A stretch of 37,883 nucleotides of DNA from Acidimicrobiales bacterium (GCA_029263235.1 JAJCXW010000216.1:1-37883), one strand, 5' to 3'; numbered from the stretch's first letter, positions 22,588 to 31,961 are shown. Program-made: numbers and translations. The notes: generated from the letters alone by a model not told the origin.

Positions 22588-25440
22588 GTGGCTGATCGTC
22601 TCATCGTTCAAGGTGCACGCGAACACAATCTCCGAGACGTCGACCTCGACCTGCCACGCGACAAGCTCATTGTGTTCACCGGTCTCTCTGGATCCGGCAA
22701 GTCTTCGCTTGCTTTCGACACCATCTACGCCGAAGGTCAGCGTCGCTACGTCGAGTCCCTGAGCGCCTACGCCCGCCAGTTTCTCGGGCAGATGGACAAG
22801 CCCGACGTCGACTTCATAGAGGGCTTGTCGCCGGCAATCTCGATCGATCAGAAGAGCGCCTCGCGCAACCCGAGATCCACTGTCGGAACAGTTACCGAGG
22901 TCTACGACTACCTCCGTTTGCTCTACGCCCGCATCGGCGTTCCTCACGACCCCGACACCGGAGAGGCCCTGGTTCGCCAGACTCCTCAGCAGATCGTCGA
23001 CAAGGTCCTGGCGATGGATGAGGGCAGCCGTTTCCAGGTGCTCGCGCCGGTGGTGCGGGGACGTAAGGGCACCTACGACACGCTACTCACCGACCTCGCC
23101 CTGCAAGGGTTTGCTCGTGCGATCGTCGACGGTGAGCTCATCGAACTGGGCGACGAGATCGAGGTCGACCTGGCCCGCTACGAGATCCACACGATTCAGG
23201 TGGTTGTCGACCGCTTGGTCCTTCGCGAAGGAATCGAACGGCGACTCACCGACTCGATCGAGACCGCACTCGGCCTCGCCAATGGCGTGGCCGAGATCCA
23301 GCTGGTGAAGCGGGCCGACGACGAAGGCGACACCGAAACGGAAACGATCGTCTTCAGCCAACACCTGTCGCGGCCGTCCGACGGCAAGTCGTTCGACGAG
23401 TTGGCCCCCCGAAACTTCTCATTCAACTCGCCTTACGGGGCGTGTCAGCATTGCGACGGGCTCGGCACGGTCTTCGAGATCGACCCCGAATTGGTGGTTC
23501 CGGATCTCGACGCCACCCTCGCCGACGGCGCCATCAGGCCATGGGCCGGGGGCCGTAGTCGCTACTTCGGCCGTCTGGTCGAGGCCGTGTGCGAGAACTA
23601 CGAGGTCCCGATGGATGTGGCATGGCGTCGCCTCCCCAAGAAGCAACAAAACCTGCTGCTCCACGGGCGCGGGGTCAAGGGACGGGTCCAGGTCCGCTAC
23701 AAGAATCGATACGGTCGGATTCGGACCTATCAGGCCAAGTACGAAGGCGTTCTGCCGTATCTGGTGCGGCGGCACAGCGAAGCCGAGACCGACTCGGTCC
23801 GCGAGCAGATCGAGGGCTACATGCGTCAGGTGGCGTGTGCGGTGTGTGAGGGTTCCCGCCTGAATCCGCTGTCGATGGCGGTCACGATCGGCGGTCACAC
23901 CATCCACGACATCTGCGCCATGTCGATATCGGATGCGGCCAAGTGCCTAGCCGACCTTCACCTCTCCGATCGAGACACGATCATCGCCGAGCAGGTGCTG
24001 AAGGAGATCCGGTCCCGTCTCGGTTTCCTGCTCGATGTCGGGCTCGACTACCTCACCATGTCGCGCTCGTCGGCCACTCTGGCCGGAGGCGAAGCCCAGC
24101 GGATTCGTCTGGCTTCTCAGGTCGGGTCGGGTCTGGTGGGCGTCCTCTATGTACTCGACGAACCTTCGATCGGGCTCCATCAGCGCGACAACCGCCGCCT
24201 CATAGAGACCCTTCTTCGCATGCGCGACCTCGGCAACACCGTCCTCGTGGTCGAGCACGACGAAGAAACCATCAGCGTGGCCGATCATGTGGTCGATATC
24301 GGGCCCGGAGCCGGCGAACACGGCGGCGAGATCGTTCACAGCGGTTCAGTGGCCGGCCTTCTCAGGAGCAAGGATTCGGTCACCGGACAGTACCTGTCGG
24401 GTCGGCGCAAGATTCCGGTGCCGGAGGTTCGGCGCACCGGTGATGGCACCTCGCTCGTTGTTCGCGGCGCCCGCGAAAACAACCTCGCCGGAATCGACGT
24501 CGAGTTTCCGCTCGGCATCTTGACCTGCGTCACCGGGGTTTCAGGGTCGGGAAAATCCACTCTCGTACTGGAGATTCTGCAGCGCTCGTTGATGCAGAAC
24601 ATCTACAACTCGAAGGTCCCGCCGGGGCTCCACACCCGAATCGAGGGAGTGGAGCATCTCGACAAGGTCATCGCCATCGACCAGTCGCCGATCGGCCGCA
24701 CTCCGAGATCCAATCCGGCCACCTACACCGGTGTGTTCGATCACATCCGAAAGCTGTTCGCCCAGACCCCAGAGTCGAAGATCCGTGGCTACCTGCCGGG
24801 CCGATTCTCGTTCAACGTCAAGGGCGGTCGCTGCGAGGCTTGCCAGGGCGACGGCACCATCAAGATCGAGATGCACTTCCTGCCCGATGTCTACGTCCCG
24901 TGCGAGGTCTGCGGTGGCAAGAGATACAACCGCGACACCCTCGAGATCGATTTCAAAGGCAAGAACATCTCCGAAGTTCTGAAGATGCCTTGCGAGGAGG
25001 CGCTGTCGTTCTTCTCAAATCAGCCGCCGATCGCCCGCCACATGCAGACCCTCGTCGATGTCGGGTTGGGGTATGTGCGTCTCGGGCAGCCCGCTCCCAC
25101 TCTCTCGGGAGGTGAGGCCCAGAGGGTCAAGCTGGCCAGCGAGCTGGCCAAACGCTCCACGGGGCACACCATCTACATCCTCGATGAGCCCACCACGGGT
25201 CTGCATTTCGAAGATATCCGGAAGCTGCTCGGCGTGTTGGGCCGGCTCGTTGATCAGGGAAACACCGTATTGGTCATCGAACACAATCTCGACGTGATCA
25301 AGACCGCCGACTGGCTGATCGACCTCGGCCCCGACGGGGGAACGGGAGGCGGTTCTCTGGTGGTTGCCGGCACCCCCGAGACCGTCGCTGCCACACCAGA
25401 GAGCTATACCGGGCACTACCTGGCGGCTCTCTTGAAGTGA
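22588..25440 (+). CDS. uvrA: UvrABC excinuclease subunit A
   Basis: The damage sensor of nucleotide excision repair, a dimeric ABC-type ATPase that loads UvrB. It is 950 residues long, the normal size. First Walker [10 protein letters not shown] (about 32-40). The first zinc-binding cysteines are ACQHCDG (C286, C289) and CAVCEG (C417, C420). The first ABC signature is [13 protein letters not shown], with Walker [16 protein letters not shown]. The second half has Walker [10 protein letters not shown], zinc finger CEAC-X19-CEVC (C749 to C775), signature [13 protein letters not shown] and Walker [21 protein letters not shown] in place of TLSGG in the first signature is a mild variant. The LexA box and -10 upstream indicate SOS control. 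Confidence 0.99.
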   Translation: MADRLIVQGAREHNLRDVDLDLPRDKLIVFTGLSGSGKSSLAFDTIYAEGQRRYVESLSAYARQFLGQMDKPDVDFIEGLSPAISIDQKSASRNPRSTVGTVTEVYDYLRLLYARIGVPHDPDTGEALVRQTPQQIVDKVLAMDEGSRFQVLAPVVRGRKGTYDTLLTDLALQGFARAIVDGELIELGDEIEVDLARYEIHTIQVVVDRLVLREGIERRLTDSIETALGLANGVAEIQLVKRADDEGDTETETIVFSQHLSRPSDGKSFDELAPRNFSFNSPYGACQHCDGLGTVFEIDPELVVPDLDATLADGAIRPWAGGRSRYFGRLVEAVCENYEVPMDVAWRRLPKKQQNLLLHGRGVKGRVQVRYKNRYGRIRTYQAKYEGVLPYLVRRHSEAETDSVREQIEGYMRQVACAVCEGSRLNPLSMAVTIGGHTIHDICAMSISDAAKCLADLHLSDRDTIIAEQVLKEIRSRLGFLLDVGLDYLTMSRSSATLAGGEAQRIRLASQVGSGLVGVLYVLDEPSIGLHQRDNRRLIETLLRMRDLGNTVLVVEHDEETISVADHVVDIGPGAGEHGGEIVHSGSVAGLLRSKDSVTGQYLSGRRKIPVPEVRRTGDGTSLVVRGARENNLAGIDVEFPLGILTCVTGVSGSGKSTLVLEILQRSLMQNIYNSKVPPGLHTRIEGVEHLDKVIAIDQSPIGRTPRSNPATYTGVFDHIRKLFAQTPESKIRGYLPGRFSFNVKGGRCEACQGDGTIKIEMHFLPDVYVPCEVCGGKRYNRDTLEIDFKGKNISEVLKMPCEEALSFFSNQPPIARHMQTLVDVGLGYVRLGQPAPTLSGGEAQRVKLASELAKRSTGHTIYILDEPTTGLHFEDIRKLLGVLGRLVDQGNTVLVIEHNLDVIKTADWLIDLGPDGGTGGGSLVVAGTPETVAATPESYTGHYLAALLK

Positions 25441-25449
25441 TGTCTTTTT

Positions 25450-25476
25450 CACATCGTCGACGTTGTTGCCGATGTG
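25450..25476 (+). other. Inverted repeat between uvrA and the glycan cassette
   Basis: CACATCG and CGATGTG form a perfect 7-bp inverted repeat with a 13-nt spacer, extendable to about ten pairs with one mismatch. A run of five T residues precedes it rather than follows it, so on the plus strand it is not a terminator. It may be an operator for the following gene or a weak 3' hairpin of uvrA. Confidence 0.35.
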
Positions 25477-25536
25477 GAAGGGGATGCTGAATGTAGAGAT
25501 TGCCCGGAGTTCGAATTGAGACGGCTAGGAGCGCTG

Positions 25537-26859
25537 ATGCTCCCGGCCGGCGTTGTGGCGATCGTCGTGGGTCTCTCGTACCTGCATGCCGCTACCGCAG
25601 AGCCGAGCTACGACTATGTGCGTTCGTTCCGATTCGGATGGTCGATCGTTTTCGTCGGTCTCCTGACTGTGGCGGCCTACGCGTCCGGCCTCCCGGATGT
25701 GCCAAGGAGGAATCGTCAAATAGTCGGAGCTTCCCTTGTGGCGCCTCTGATCGGTGGATTGGGAATCTCCCTTGTCCAGCTGGCGCTGGGTTCGCCTCTT
25801 TTGCCACGAATGGTCGTCTTCGGGTCGTTCCTGTTGTTGGTGCCGTGGTTCATGACCTGCGGATGGGTGGCGGCCCGAGCCCGCCAGGTCGGGGAAGATC
25901 GCGATCGGGTGGTAGTGATCGGTGACGGAGAGGATGCGGCATCGCTCGCGGCCGAGATGGAGCGAAGCTCCGAGAAAGCGGCTCTGATCGAGGCGGTAAT
26001 AACACCGGCGGAGGCGCGAAGCACCTCCCTCGACCGGAATCCCGTTCGCGATCTCGTCGACTCGGTGGGGGCCACAGTCATCGTTCTGGACCGGGCGGCG
26101 CAGTTTGATCAGAGCATCGTCGACCAGGTCGCCTTGTTGCATGAATCCGGAGTTCGGGTTCGGACCCTTTCGCTGTTCTACGACGAGTGGTTGGGGAAGA
26201 TGCCGATCGGCGAGCTGGAACGGGTGTCGCTGATGTTCGACATCGGGGAGATCCATCGACTCAGATATGGACGCACCAAGAGAGTCCTGGACATCGTGCT
26301 GAGTCTCACGGCGATGCCGATTCTCGCCGCGGTGACGCCACTGGTGATTGTCGGGAACCTCGTCGGCAATCACGGACCGCTCTTGTTCCGTCAGCAGCGT
26401 GTGGGTAAGGGTGGCCGTGTCTTCACGATGTGGAAGTTCCGGACCATGCGTGCTCTGGGCTCGCCTGGAGTCGATTCGGTACCGAATGGATTGTGGACCG
26501 GCAGGGAAGATCAGCGAGTGACCGCTTTCGGTCGGATTCTCCGCCGAACGCACCTGGACGAGTTGCCGCAGTTGATCAATGTTGTCAAGGGTGATCTCAG
26601 TCTGGTGGGGCCGCGACCCGAGCAGCCGACCTACGTCGACGAGCTGGCGGACAAGTTGCCTTTCTACGAGATGAGGCATCTGGTGCAGCCCGGCCTGACT
26701 GGCTGGGCCCAGGTCAAGTTCGGCTATGCCGCGAGCGACACTGACGCGTTGGAGAAACTCCAGTACGAGTTCTGGTACCTGCGTCACCAAAGCCTGGCGG
26801 TGGATGCTCGAATCCTGGCCCGCACCATACGTTCGGTTGTCGGGGGCGACGGGCGCTAG
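25537..26859 (+). CDS. Polyprenyl-phosphate sugar-1-phosphate transferase (WbaP/WcaJ-like)
   Basis: Starts surface glycan assembly by moving a sugar-1-phosphate from a nucleotide sugar to a polyprenyl-phosphate carrier in the membrane. Four N-terminal membrane helices are followed by a nucleotide-binding-like domain (DRVVVIGDGEDAASLAAEM) and the catalytic domain: a membrane-associated helix (KRVLDIVLSLTAMPILAAVTPLVIV), RQQRVGKGGRVFTMWKFRTM, RRTHLDELPQLINVVKGDLSLVGPRPEQP with the Asp341-Glu342 dyad, and VQPGLTGWAQV. The ORF opens at GTG 25474, but ATG 25537 has AGGAG 5 nt upstream and starts at the first helix, so I prefer it (440 residues). It converges on a GT2 gene; the two stop codons share bases in GCTAGC. 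Confidence 0.9.
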   Translation: MLPAGVVAIVVGLSYLHAATAEPSYDYVRSFRFGWSIVFVGLLTVAAYASGLPDVPRRNRQIVGASLVAPLIGGLGISLVQLALGSPLLPRMVVFGSFLLLVPWFMTCGWVAARARQVGEDRDRVVVIGDGEDAASLAAEMERSSEKAALIEAVITPAEARSTSLDRNPVRDLVDSVGATVIVLDRAAQFDQSIVDQVALLHESGVRVRTLSLFYDEWLGKMPIGELERVSLMFDIGEIHRLRYGRTKRVLDIVLSLTAMPILAAVTPLVIVGNLVGNHGPLLFRQQRVGKGGRVFTMWKFRTMRALGSPGVDSVPNGLWTGREDQRVTAFGRILRRTHLDELPQLINVVKGDLSLVGPRPEQPTYVDELADKLPFYEMRHLVQPGLTGWAQVKFGYAASDTDALEKLQYEFWYLRHQSLAVDARILARTIRSVVGGDGR

Positions 26860-27794
26860 CTGTGCCGGATGTCGCGGCGCAATCGTGCTGGCTCCGTCAC
26901 CATGGACACCCAGTTGTCGTGTGTGGCACGTGGTCGGAGATGCCCGTGCCGCACTGCCGCCAGTGAGGCAGCGACCTTGCCCGCGATCCACCGAGGGGTG
27001 CTCCACCATTGAGCGGCGAAGCGCATGGTGCCACCCCACCAGACACGCTCCCTCGAGGCGGTGTCGGAGGACGAAGCCCCTTCCAGGTGTGAAGCCCACT
27101 CGATCGGGAGTGTCATGAGATCCCAGTTCGACTCGCGAAGACGTCGACAGAGGTCGAGGTCCTCACCGTAGAGGAAGTAGCGTTCGTCGAATCCACCGAC
27201 GGAGGCGAACGCTTCACTGCGGAAGAGGGTTGCGGTTGCTGCGAGAGTGTCGACGAGTGTTGGCTCAGACGGGACCCTCTTCGCCGAATCTGCCAGGACA
27301 GTACGCCGGAGTAGGCCGCGAACCGAGCGCAAGCGGAGTAGCCGCCGCATGCCGAGCGATCGGCCCCACAAGTGCAGGGGTCCGAGTTCGCGTCCCGCGG
27401 ATCGGTCGGGGCGGCCGGTGTGTGGGTTGGTGATGATTCCCTGAACGGCGCCAAGTTCCGGGTCGGATTCGAGTCTCTTGAGGCCGACGGATATGGCTCC
27501 TGGCAGGATCTTGGCGTCGGGATTACACAGGAGCACATAGGCTGAGTCGGTGGCCGCTACACCTCGGTTCTGGCCAGCTCCGAATCCTGGATTGGTCGAA
27601 TCGCTGATCACGAGATCGGCCCCGTGGTCGGCCGCGATCCGGTCGGACTCATCATCACCGTGGTCGACGACGACAATTCTGCCGATCGTCGGTTCGGAGC
27701 GAAGCCCTTCGAGACAGAAGGGGAGCAGCTCGGCGCTCATGTACGAGACCACGACAGCATCAACACGTTCAGTGCTGTCGCCTCCGGAATTCAT
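26856..27794 (-). CDS. Family 2 glycosyltransferase, rhamnosyltransferase-like
   Basis: A 312-residue cytoplasmic or membrane-associated GT-A enzyme of the WbbL type. It has RVDAVVVSYMSAELLPFCLEGL, IVVVDHGDDESDRIAADHGADLVIS, GFGAGQNRGVAATDSAYVLLCNPDAKILPG (the NPDA stands for the metal-binding DxD region), an acceptor region FRSEAFASVGGFDERYFLYGEDLDLCRRLR with the catalytic ED, and a C-terminal RERVWWGGTMRFAAQWW helix. The track opens much further upstream at 28079, in sequence belonging to the neighbouring gene. The ATG at 27794 overlaps that gene's TGA (ATGA), so the two GT2 genes are translationally coupled. The sugar and acceptor are unknown. Confidence 0.88.
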   Translation of the reverse strand: MNSGGDSTERVDAVVVSYMSAELLPFCLEGLRSEPTIGRIVVVDHGDDESDRIAADHGADLVISDSTNPGFGAGQNRGVAATDSAYVLLCNPDAKILPGAISVGLKRLESDPELGAVQGIITNPHTGRPDRSAGRELGPLHLWGRSLGMRRLLRLRSVRGLLRRTVLADSAKRVPSEPTLVDTLAATATLFRSEAFASVGGFDERYFLYGEDLDLCRRLRESNWDLMTLPIEWASHLEGASSSDTASRERVWWGGTMRFAAQWWSTPRWIAGKVAASLAAVRHGHLRPRATHDNWVSMVTEPARLRRDIRHS

Positions 27795-28552
27795 GTCGAG
27801 ACCGTTCTCGCTGACCGTCGGTGACGGTGAACGTGTCGAAGGACTGCACGGGCGTGGGCGAGCCCACGGCGAGTGAACAAGGCTCGATTTCGTCGCCGTG
27901 GAGGGTGGTGACAGGTGGCGCTTGAGGTCTGCATCACGGTCCATCCTGCGGCCTTGAGACGGAGACAGAAGTCGACGTCTTCCGGGCCGTAGAAGATCGT
28001 TGAGTCGAGACCGTCGATCGAGTCGAATGCCTCTCTCTGGAACAACTGGCAGGCACCGATTGCGAAGTCGACTTGCCACGATGACTGATCGGCGTGTCGA
28101 CGAACGGATGCGTATCTGCCGGTGAGGCCGAGGGCTCGGAATGCCTTGCGGCTCAGGCCAGGGGCCCGGCCGGCACTTTCTTCGGGGTGCTGTTCGCTGA
28201 AGACCGGAGCAACGAGACCGACGTTGCCGGTGGCCAGTTCGGCCAAAGAGGCGATGGTTTCAGGCAGGAGCGTGGCGTCGCTGTCGAGCAGGCAGACGAG
28301 CGGCGCACCACCCAGACCTACTCCTTGATTCCTAGCGGGTGCCACGCCTCGGTTCGATTCGTTTCTCATGAGAACGACCCGTGGATCGTCGGGTATTGCT
28401 GCGGGTGGCTGTGATCCGTTGTCGACGACAATGACATTGACATTGACGTGCTCGCTGGAGAGGGCCGACTCGATGGAGCGCGACAGAAGATCTCCATCGT
28501 TCCAAGTGAGAATGACCACGTCGATCCGCGGTATTGGAGCCACTGATGCCAC
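27791..28552 (-). CDS. Family 2 glycosyltransferase
   Basis: A 253-residue GT2 enzyme: RIDVVILTWNDGDLLSRSIESAL, VNVIVVDNGSQPPAAIPDDPRVVLMRNESNRGVAPARNQGV, LVCLLDSDATLLPE with the metal-binding DSD, and FQREAFDSIDGLDSTIFYGPEDVDFCLRLKAAGW. It is a paralogue in layout of the coupled downstream GT2. The track starts at 28750, but only the part from about GTG 28552 looks like GT2. GTG 28543 and TTG 28561 are alternatives, and none has a well-spaced SD (AAAGGAG is 25 nt away). It is the first gene of a leftward pair, divergent from the FkbM-like gene. Confidence 0.86.
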   Translation of the reverse strand: MASVAPIPRIDVVILTWNDGDLLSRSIESALSSEHVNVNVIVVDNGSQPPAAIPDDPRVVLMRNESNRGVAPARNQGVGLGGAPLVCLLDSDATLLPETIASLAELATGNVGLVAPVFSEQHPEESAGRAPGLSRKAFRALGLTGRYASVRRHADQSSWQVDFAIGACQLFQREAFDSIDGLDSTIFYGPEDVDFCLRLKAAGWTVMQTSSATCHHPPRRRNRALFTRRGLAHARAVLRHVHRHRRSARTVST

Positions 28553-28621
28553 AGTTACCAATTCGGCCGACGTCGGACTCCTTTGAGTCCCTGGCCTCGG
28601 AATGTGGCTGGTGAGACGGCT

Positions 28622-28653
28622 CGACTCAACGAGTCGGAAACGGTGCCGATGGT
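28622..28653 (+). promoter_or_regulatory. Divergent intergenic region: dyad plus GATGGT before the FkbM-like gene
   Basis: The 107-bp gap between the leftward GT2 pair and the rightward methyltransferase contains CGACTC-aac-GAGTCG (28622-28636), a perfect 6-bp dyad. It sits about where a -35 would be. GATGGT (28648-28653) follows, 6 nt before ATG 28660. This could be an operator-controlled promoter for the rightward genes. Confidence 0.35.
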
Positions 28654-28659
28654 AGGCAC

Positions 28660-29511
28660 ATGATCCGAGACACGATCGCTCGAGTCGCCCAGGCCAGGAA
28701 CGTGGCGAAGTTCGAGCGCTATGCCGACAGGCAGCGCGAGGCCGAGACATTCATCGTTCAGCTGTTGGCTCGAACCCCAGCGCTCCGTGAACCGGGTCGA
28801 TTGGCGATCCATGAACGCCAGGTGTGGTCCCAGAACGGTGAGGACGGTGTGATCGAGGAGATCTTCAGCCGGATTGGAGTCGACGCACGAACGTTCGTCG
28901 AATTCGGGTGCGGGAATGGCGTTGAGAACAACACGGCATACCTCCTTCACCAGGGGTGGCAGGGGCTGTGGATCGACGCAGACTCGAAGCTGGTCGCTCG
29001 CATCCGTCGAAGTCACGAGTTTCTTCTTTCATCCGGCGCCCTTCGCATGGTGGAGAGCTCGGTCACCGCGGCCAATGTCGAGAGACTCTTCGATGGAGCC
29101 GACGTGCCTGACTCGGTCGACCTGATGAGCATCGACATCGACGGGAATGACTATTGGGTCTGGGAGGCCATCGAGCGGTGGAAGCCGCGCGTGGTGGTGA
29201 TCGAGTACAACGCGATGTGGCCGCCGAACGTGTCGTGGGTGCAATCCTATGAGCCCGATCGAATGTGGGCCGGGGGATCGCACCACGGAGCGAGCCTGGC
29301 CGCTCTCGGGTCCCTGGCCGATCGGAAGGGATACAAGCTCGTCCACTGCGATCTGGCTGGCGTGAACGCATTCTTCGTTCGGTCCGATCTGATTGATGAT
29401 TACTTTCCGGGACCGCACACGGTGGACCGCATGTGGCAACCCGCTCGGTACTTCTTGTCGGTGCCGCCGGCGCGTCGGCGCGAAGTCGGTCGCTTCGAAA
29501 TCGTGTCATGA
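28660..29511 (+). CDS. FkbM-like SAM-dependent methyltransferase
   Basis: A 283-residue protein with a Rossmann-type SAM-binding motif FVEFGCGNGVENNTAYLLHQGWQGLWIDAD (about residue 78-107). It also has VDLMSIDIDGNDYWVWEAIERWKPRVVVIEYNA, where the SIDIDGNDYWVW stretch is the mark of Methyltransf_21/FkbM-type proteins. Such enzymes O-methylate sugars or polyketides. In this glycan cassette a sugar O-methyltransferase is likely. The ATG overlaps no other gene, and the stop overlaps the flippase start (ATGA), giving coupling. No SD is seen. Confidence 0.82.
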   Translation: MIRDTIARVAQARNVAKFERYADRQREAETFIVQLLARTPALREPGRLAIHERQVWSQNGEDGVIEEIFSRIGVDARTFVEFGCGNGVENNTAYLLHQGWQGLWIDADSKLVARIRRSHEFLLSSGALRMVESSVTAANVERLFDGADVPDSVDLMSIDIDGNDYWVWEAIERWKPRVVVIEYNAMWPPNVSWVQSYEPDRMWAGGSHHGASLAALGSLADRKGYKLVHCDLAGVNAFFVRSDLIDDYFPGPHTVDRMWQPARYFLSVPPARRREVGRFEIVS

Positions 29512-30725
29512 GCCAGAGACCTCGCACCGGGGGTCGATCGTTGGGACAGCCCGGTTGGATAGCGGCCCGAGTTGTTTCCCAGGCATTCGAGTTCGGAGTC
29601 TGGTTGATCCTGGCTCGACGACTGACCACCGATGATGTGGGCACGCTCGCCGTGGCGATGGTATTGGTTCGCCTTGGTGGCCTCGTCGGAGACTGGGGCG
29701 CTGTCCACAGAGGGGCACGAGAGGTGTCCGTTCACGGGGTCGACTCGGCTCAGGTCGTCGGTCTGGTCAGGCGTCGCGAGCGGGCCAGCCTGATCCTGCT
29801 AGCGGTGTGGGTGGGGGCGACGCTGCCCTTCCGCCCGGAGCTTGCACTCCTTGGCCTGGTGTTGTTGGCGCGTGGCACGGGCCGTGACTGGATGGCCCTG
29901 GGCGAGGATCGACGACTCCAATCGGTGGCGCCCCCGTTGATCTTGGGGAGTTGCCTCATTGGCGGAGGGGCGTTCGTGAGTTCGTCGGGAGAAGCAGTCG
30001 CGGTCTTCGCTTCAGCCCACGTGATCGCCTGGGTGGTGAGCATTTCGTTGAATCGCCTGCCCTCGGGGCTGTCTGCTCGCGGCGTCACCGTCGACCCGTG
30101 GTACCTGGTGGCTGGATTGGCTGATCAAGTGCTAATAAGCGGAGACACCGTCGTTCTCGCGGTGCTTCACTCAACCGGGTCTGCTGGAATCTACGCAATG
30201 CTCTACCGGTACCCCGCGGCTTGGCTCACAATCGTCGGTCTTGCGGTAAGTGTCGGTGTGCCGGCAGTTGCGCGTCGCGCCGGATCCGAGTCGCTTGATA
30301 CGGCAGCGGTACGCACGGCGATCCTTCGTGGCTCTGTGGCCGCGGTGGGACTGATCCTTCTTGCGCCGCTGGCCGTGGTCAGTGTTGCGTCGGTCTGGGG
30401 CACCGATTTCGTGGCGGGACGTACGGCCCTCGCCGTGCTTCTGGCCGCGGCTGCGCTGACCACGATCTCTGCCCCGATTCGAATTCTGCATGTGGCCTAT
30501 GGGAAGGATCGCTCCATGGCGATCGTGACGGTGGCGGTGGCGATCGCCAACCTCGTGGGCAACATCTTGGTGGTCGGAACATGGGGCATGACCGCAGCAG
30601 CCATCACCACGCTTCTCTCCCAGGCGGCCACATTGGGCTACTTCCTCATGTGGGCGTCGCGCGCCTCGCGGGCCTCACCCGATGGGAATCAGCGGGCAGC
30701 GGTTCGTGCGACCGTCTCGACGTAG
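29508..30725 (+). CDS. Wzx-like polysaccharide flippase (MOP superfamily)
   Basis: A 405-residue protein with about 12 hydrophobic helices. Its start resembles O-antigen/teichoic-acid exporters (IAARVVSQAFEFGVWLILARRLTTDDVGTLAVAMVLVRL). Near the middle it has LADQVLISGDTVVLAVLHSTGSAGIYAMLYRYPAAW, the usual Wzx helix 7 region. The role would be to flip an undecaprenyl-linked glycan across the membrane. The track opens at 29433, but ATG 29508 overlaps the FkbM stop and gives a normal N-terminus. The 3' end overlaps the convergent GT4 gene by 37 nt. No polymerase (Wzy) is recognised in the cassette. Confidence 0.83.
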   Translation: MSQRPRTGGRSLGQPGWIAARVVSQAFEFGVWLILARRLTTDDVGTLAVAMVLVRLGGLVGDWGAVHRGAREVSVHGVDSAQVVGLVRRRERASLILLAVWVGATLPFRPELALLGLVLLARGTGRDWMALGEDRRLQSVAPPLILGSCLIGGGAFVSSSGEAVAVFASAHVIAWVVSISLNRLPSGLSARGVTVDPWYLVAGLADQVLISGDTVVLAVLHSTGSAGIYAMLYRYPAAWLTIVGLAVSVGVPAVARRAGSESLDTAAVRTAILRGSVAAVGLILLAPLAVVSVASVWGTDFVAGRTALAVLLAAAALTTISAPIRILHVAYGKDRSMAIVTVAVAIANLVGNILVVGTWGMTAAAITTLLSQAATLGYFLMWASRASRASPDGNQRAAVRATVST

Positions 30726-31954
30726 GCCTCGACCGCCCTGCTCCAAGGCCGGCACTGTTCGACGGTCGACCTGATCACTCTCGGGTCGAATGATTCCGTT
30801 CTGAGCAGGACTCCATCTATCGCCTCAGAAACCGATGCGGGGTTCCGGTCGGTCAGTCGGCCGGTGATGCCGTGCTGCACGGTTTCTCGGTAGCCGCCCT
30901 CGCGAACCGCCACGACCGGCGTGCCGCAGGCACCAGCCTCCAGTGCTGTTAGACCCAGCGGTTCGAGACGTGCCGTGAGCAGGCAGACCACAGCCGACCG
31001 GTAGCGCTCGACCAGAGCTTCGTCACCGATTCGGTGCTCGAGTACCAAGCGCACGTTCTGTTGCCGGGCTCGCTGCTGTAGTTCCATGGCGTAGGTGGCA
31101 TCGCTTCGGCTGTGAACTATTCGAAGAGGAGGACGGCGATCTTTGGGAATGAGCGCCAGCGCGTCCACAGCCAGGTCGAGGCCCTTCGGCCGTTCGATTG
31201 CGGCCACGGCAAGTACCTCGGCCCGGCGCGGAGTAGCTGAGTCCGGAGAGAAGCGCTCAAGATCGACTCCGAGGGGAACCACTGTGGCGTCGCGTCCGTA
31301 GGCGCGCCAGACGTACTCGCGGACATGCTCGGAGTTACACATGAGGTTGGTGGCCGAACGGGTGGCTGCAATATCGAGGCGCCTGACGGCAGAGTCGACC
31401 CCGCGGATCACCGGTCCGGAAACGGCCCGAAGAGGACCGGAGGCGCCTGATCGGGGACGCAAGTCGTATTCGAAGCTCTGGCGTCTCGGCTCGTTCACAA
31501 AGTAGGCGCTGGGAGTCGAAACTGTCCTCAGCAGCAGGGGTGCCTGCGTGTAGCGCTGGTGGTGGACGACCACGGCATCGAAGCCCAGGCGATCGATTCG
31601 GTTCCCGATGCGACGCTCCGCCGCAAGGATGCGGGGTACGACGGTCGTCCATTCTGAGCTTCGGCCGGCCACGGTAGATCTGACGGTCGTCTCGTGCACC
31701 TCGACTCCGTGTTCACGAAGCAGACTGGCCCGCTCATCGGTGTTCCCGCCGGCACCGGCGTTGATGCAGAAGACCACGTGTTCGACTTCGGATTGGGATC
31801 GAAGAATGAGTTCGAGCATGGCGCGTTCCGCTCCGCCGGAAGGCAGATGGTGGTACAGGGCCACGCGAGGTCGTCTCACCACTACCTCATCGGCACTTGG
31901 TGGCTCCGGTGAAGGCGTCCTGACGATGCCCGACTGCGACTCGGTCGGTGTCAC
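30689..31954 (-). CDS. Family 4 glycosyltransferase
   Basis: A GT-B fold retaining glycosyltransferase, up to 421 residues. The N-terminal domain starts RVALYHHLPSGGAERAMLELI. The donor-binding C-domain has VLAVAAIERPKGLDLAVDAL and the E-x7-E motif EPLGLTALEAGACGTPVVAVREGGYRE. N-terminal residues 1-25 are proline-rich and poorly family-like. The GTG start at 31954 is only 14 nt from the divergent uvrC ATG. Alternative GTG starts at 31882 or 31879 come after a GAGG and would leave room for a promoter, so the start is uncertain. The substrate is unknown; membership of the surface glycan cassette is inferred from neighbours. Confidence 0.85.
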   Translation of the reverse strand: MTPTESQSGIVRTPSPEPPSADEVVVRRPRVALYHHLPSGGAERAMLELILRSQSEVEHVVFCINAGAGGNTDERASLLREHGVEVHETTVRSTVAGRSSEWTTVVPRILAAERRIGNRIDRLGFDAVVVHHQRYTQAPLLLRTVSTPSAYFVNEPRRQSFEYDLRPRSGASGPLRAVSGPVIRGVDSAVRRLDIAATRSATNLMCNSEHVREYVWRAYGRDATVVPLGVDLERFSPDSATPRRAEVLAVAAIERPKGLDLAVDALALIPKDRRPPLRIVHSRSDATYAMELQQRARQQNVRLVLEHRIGDEALVERYRSAVVCLLTARLEPLGLTALEAGACGTPVVAVREGGYRETVQHGITGRLTDRNPASVSEAIDGVLLRTESFDPRVIRSTVEQCRPWSRAVEAYVETVARTAAR

Positions 31955-31955
31955 C

Positions 31956-31961
31956 TAGCCT
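31956..31961 (+). promoter_or_regulatory. Candidate -10 element for a leaderless uvrC transcript (TAGCCT)
   Basis: TAGCCT (TANNNT) is 7 nt before ATG 31969. There is no SD. The element lies in or next to the 5' end of the divergent GT4 gene, depending on the start of the latter. No LexA-like dyad is seen. Confidence 0.42.

Noticed and set aside
25525-27099. 524-residue minus-strand ORF opposite the sugar transferase
   Set aside because: It crosses the real stop codons of two genes and reads as Arg/His/Gln-rich noise. Both underlying genes have strong family motifs.
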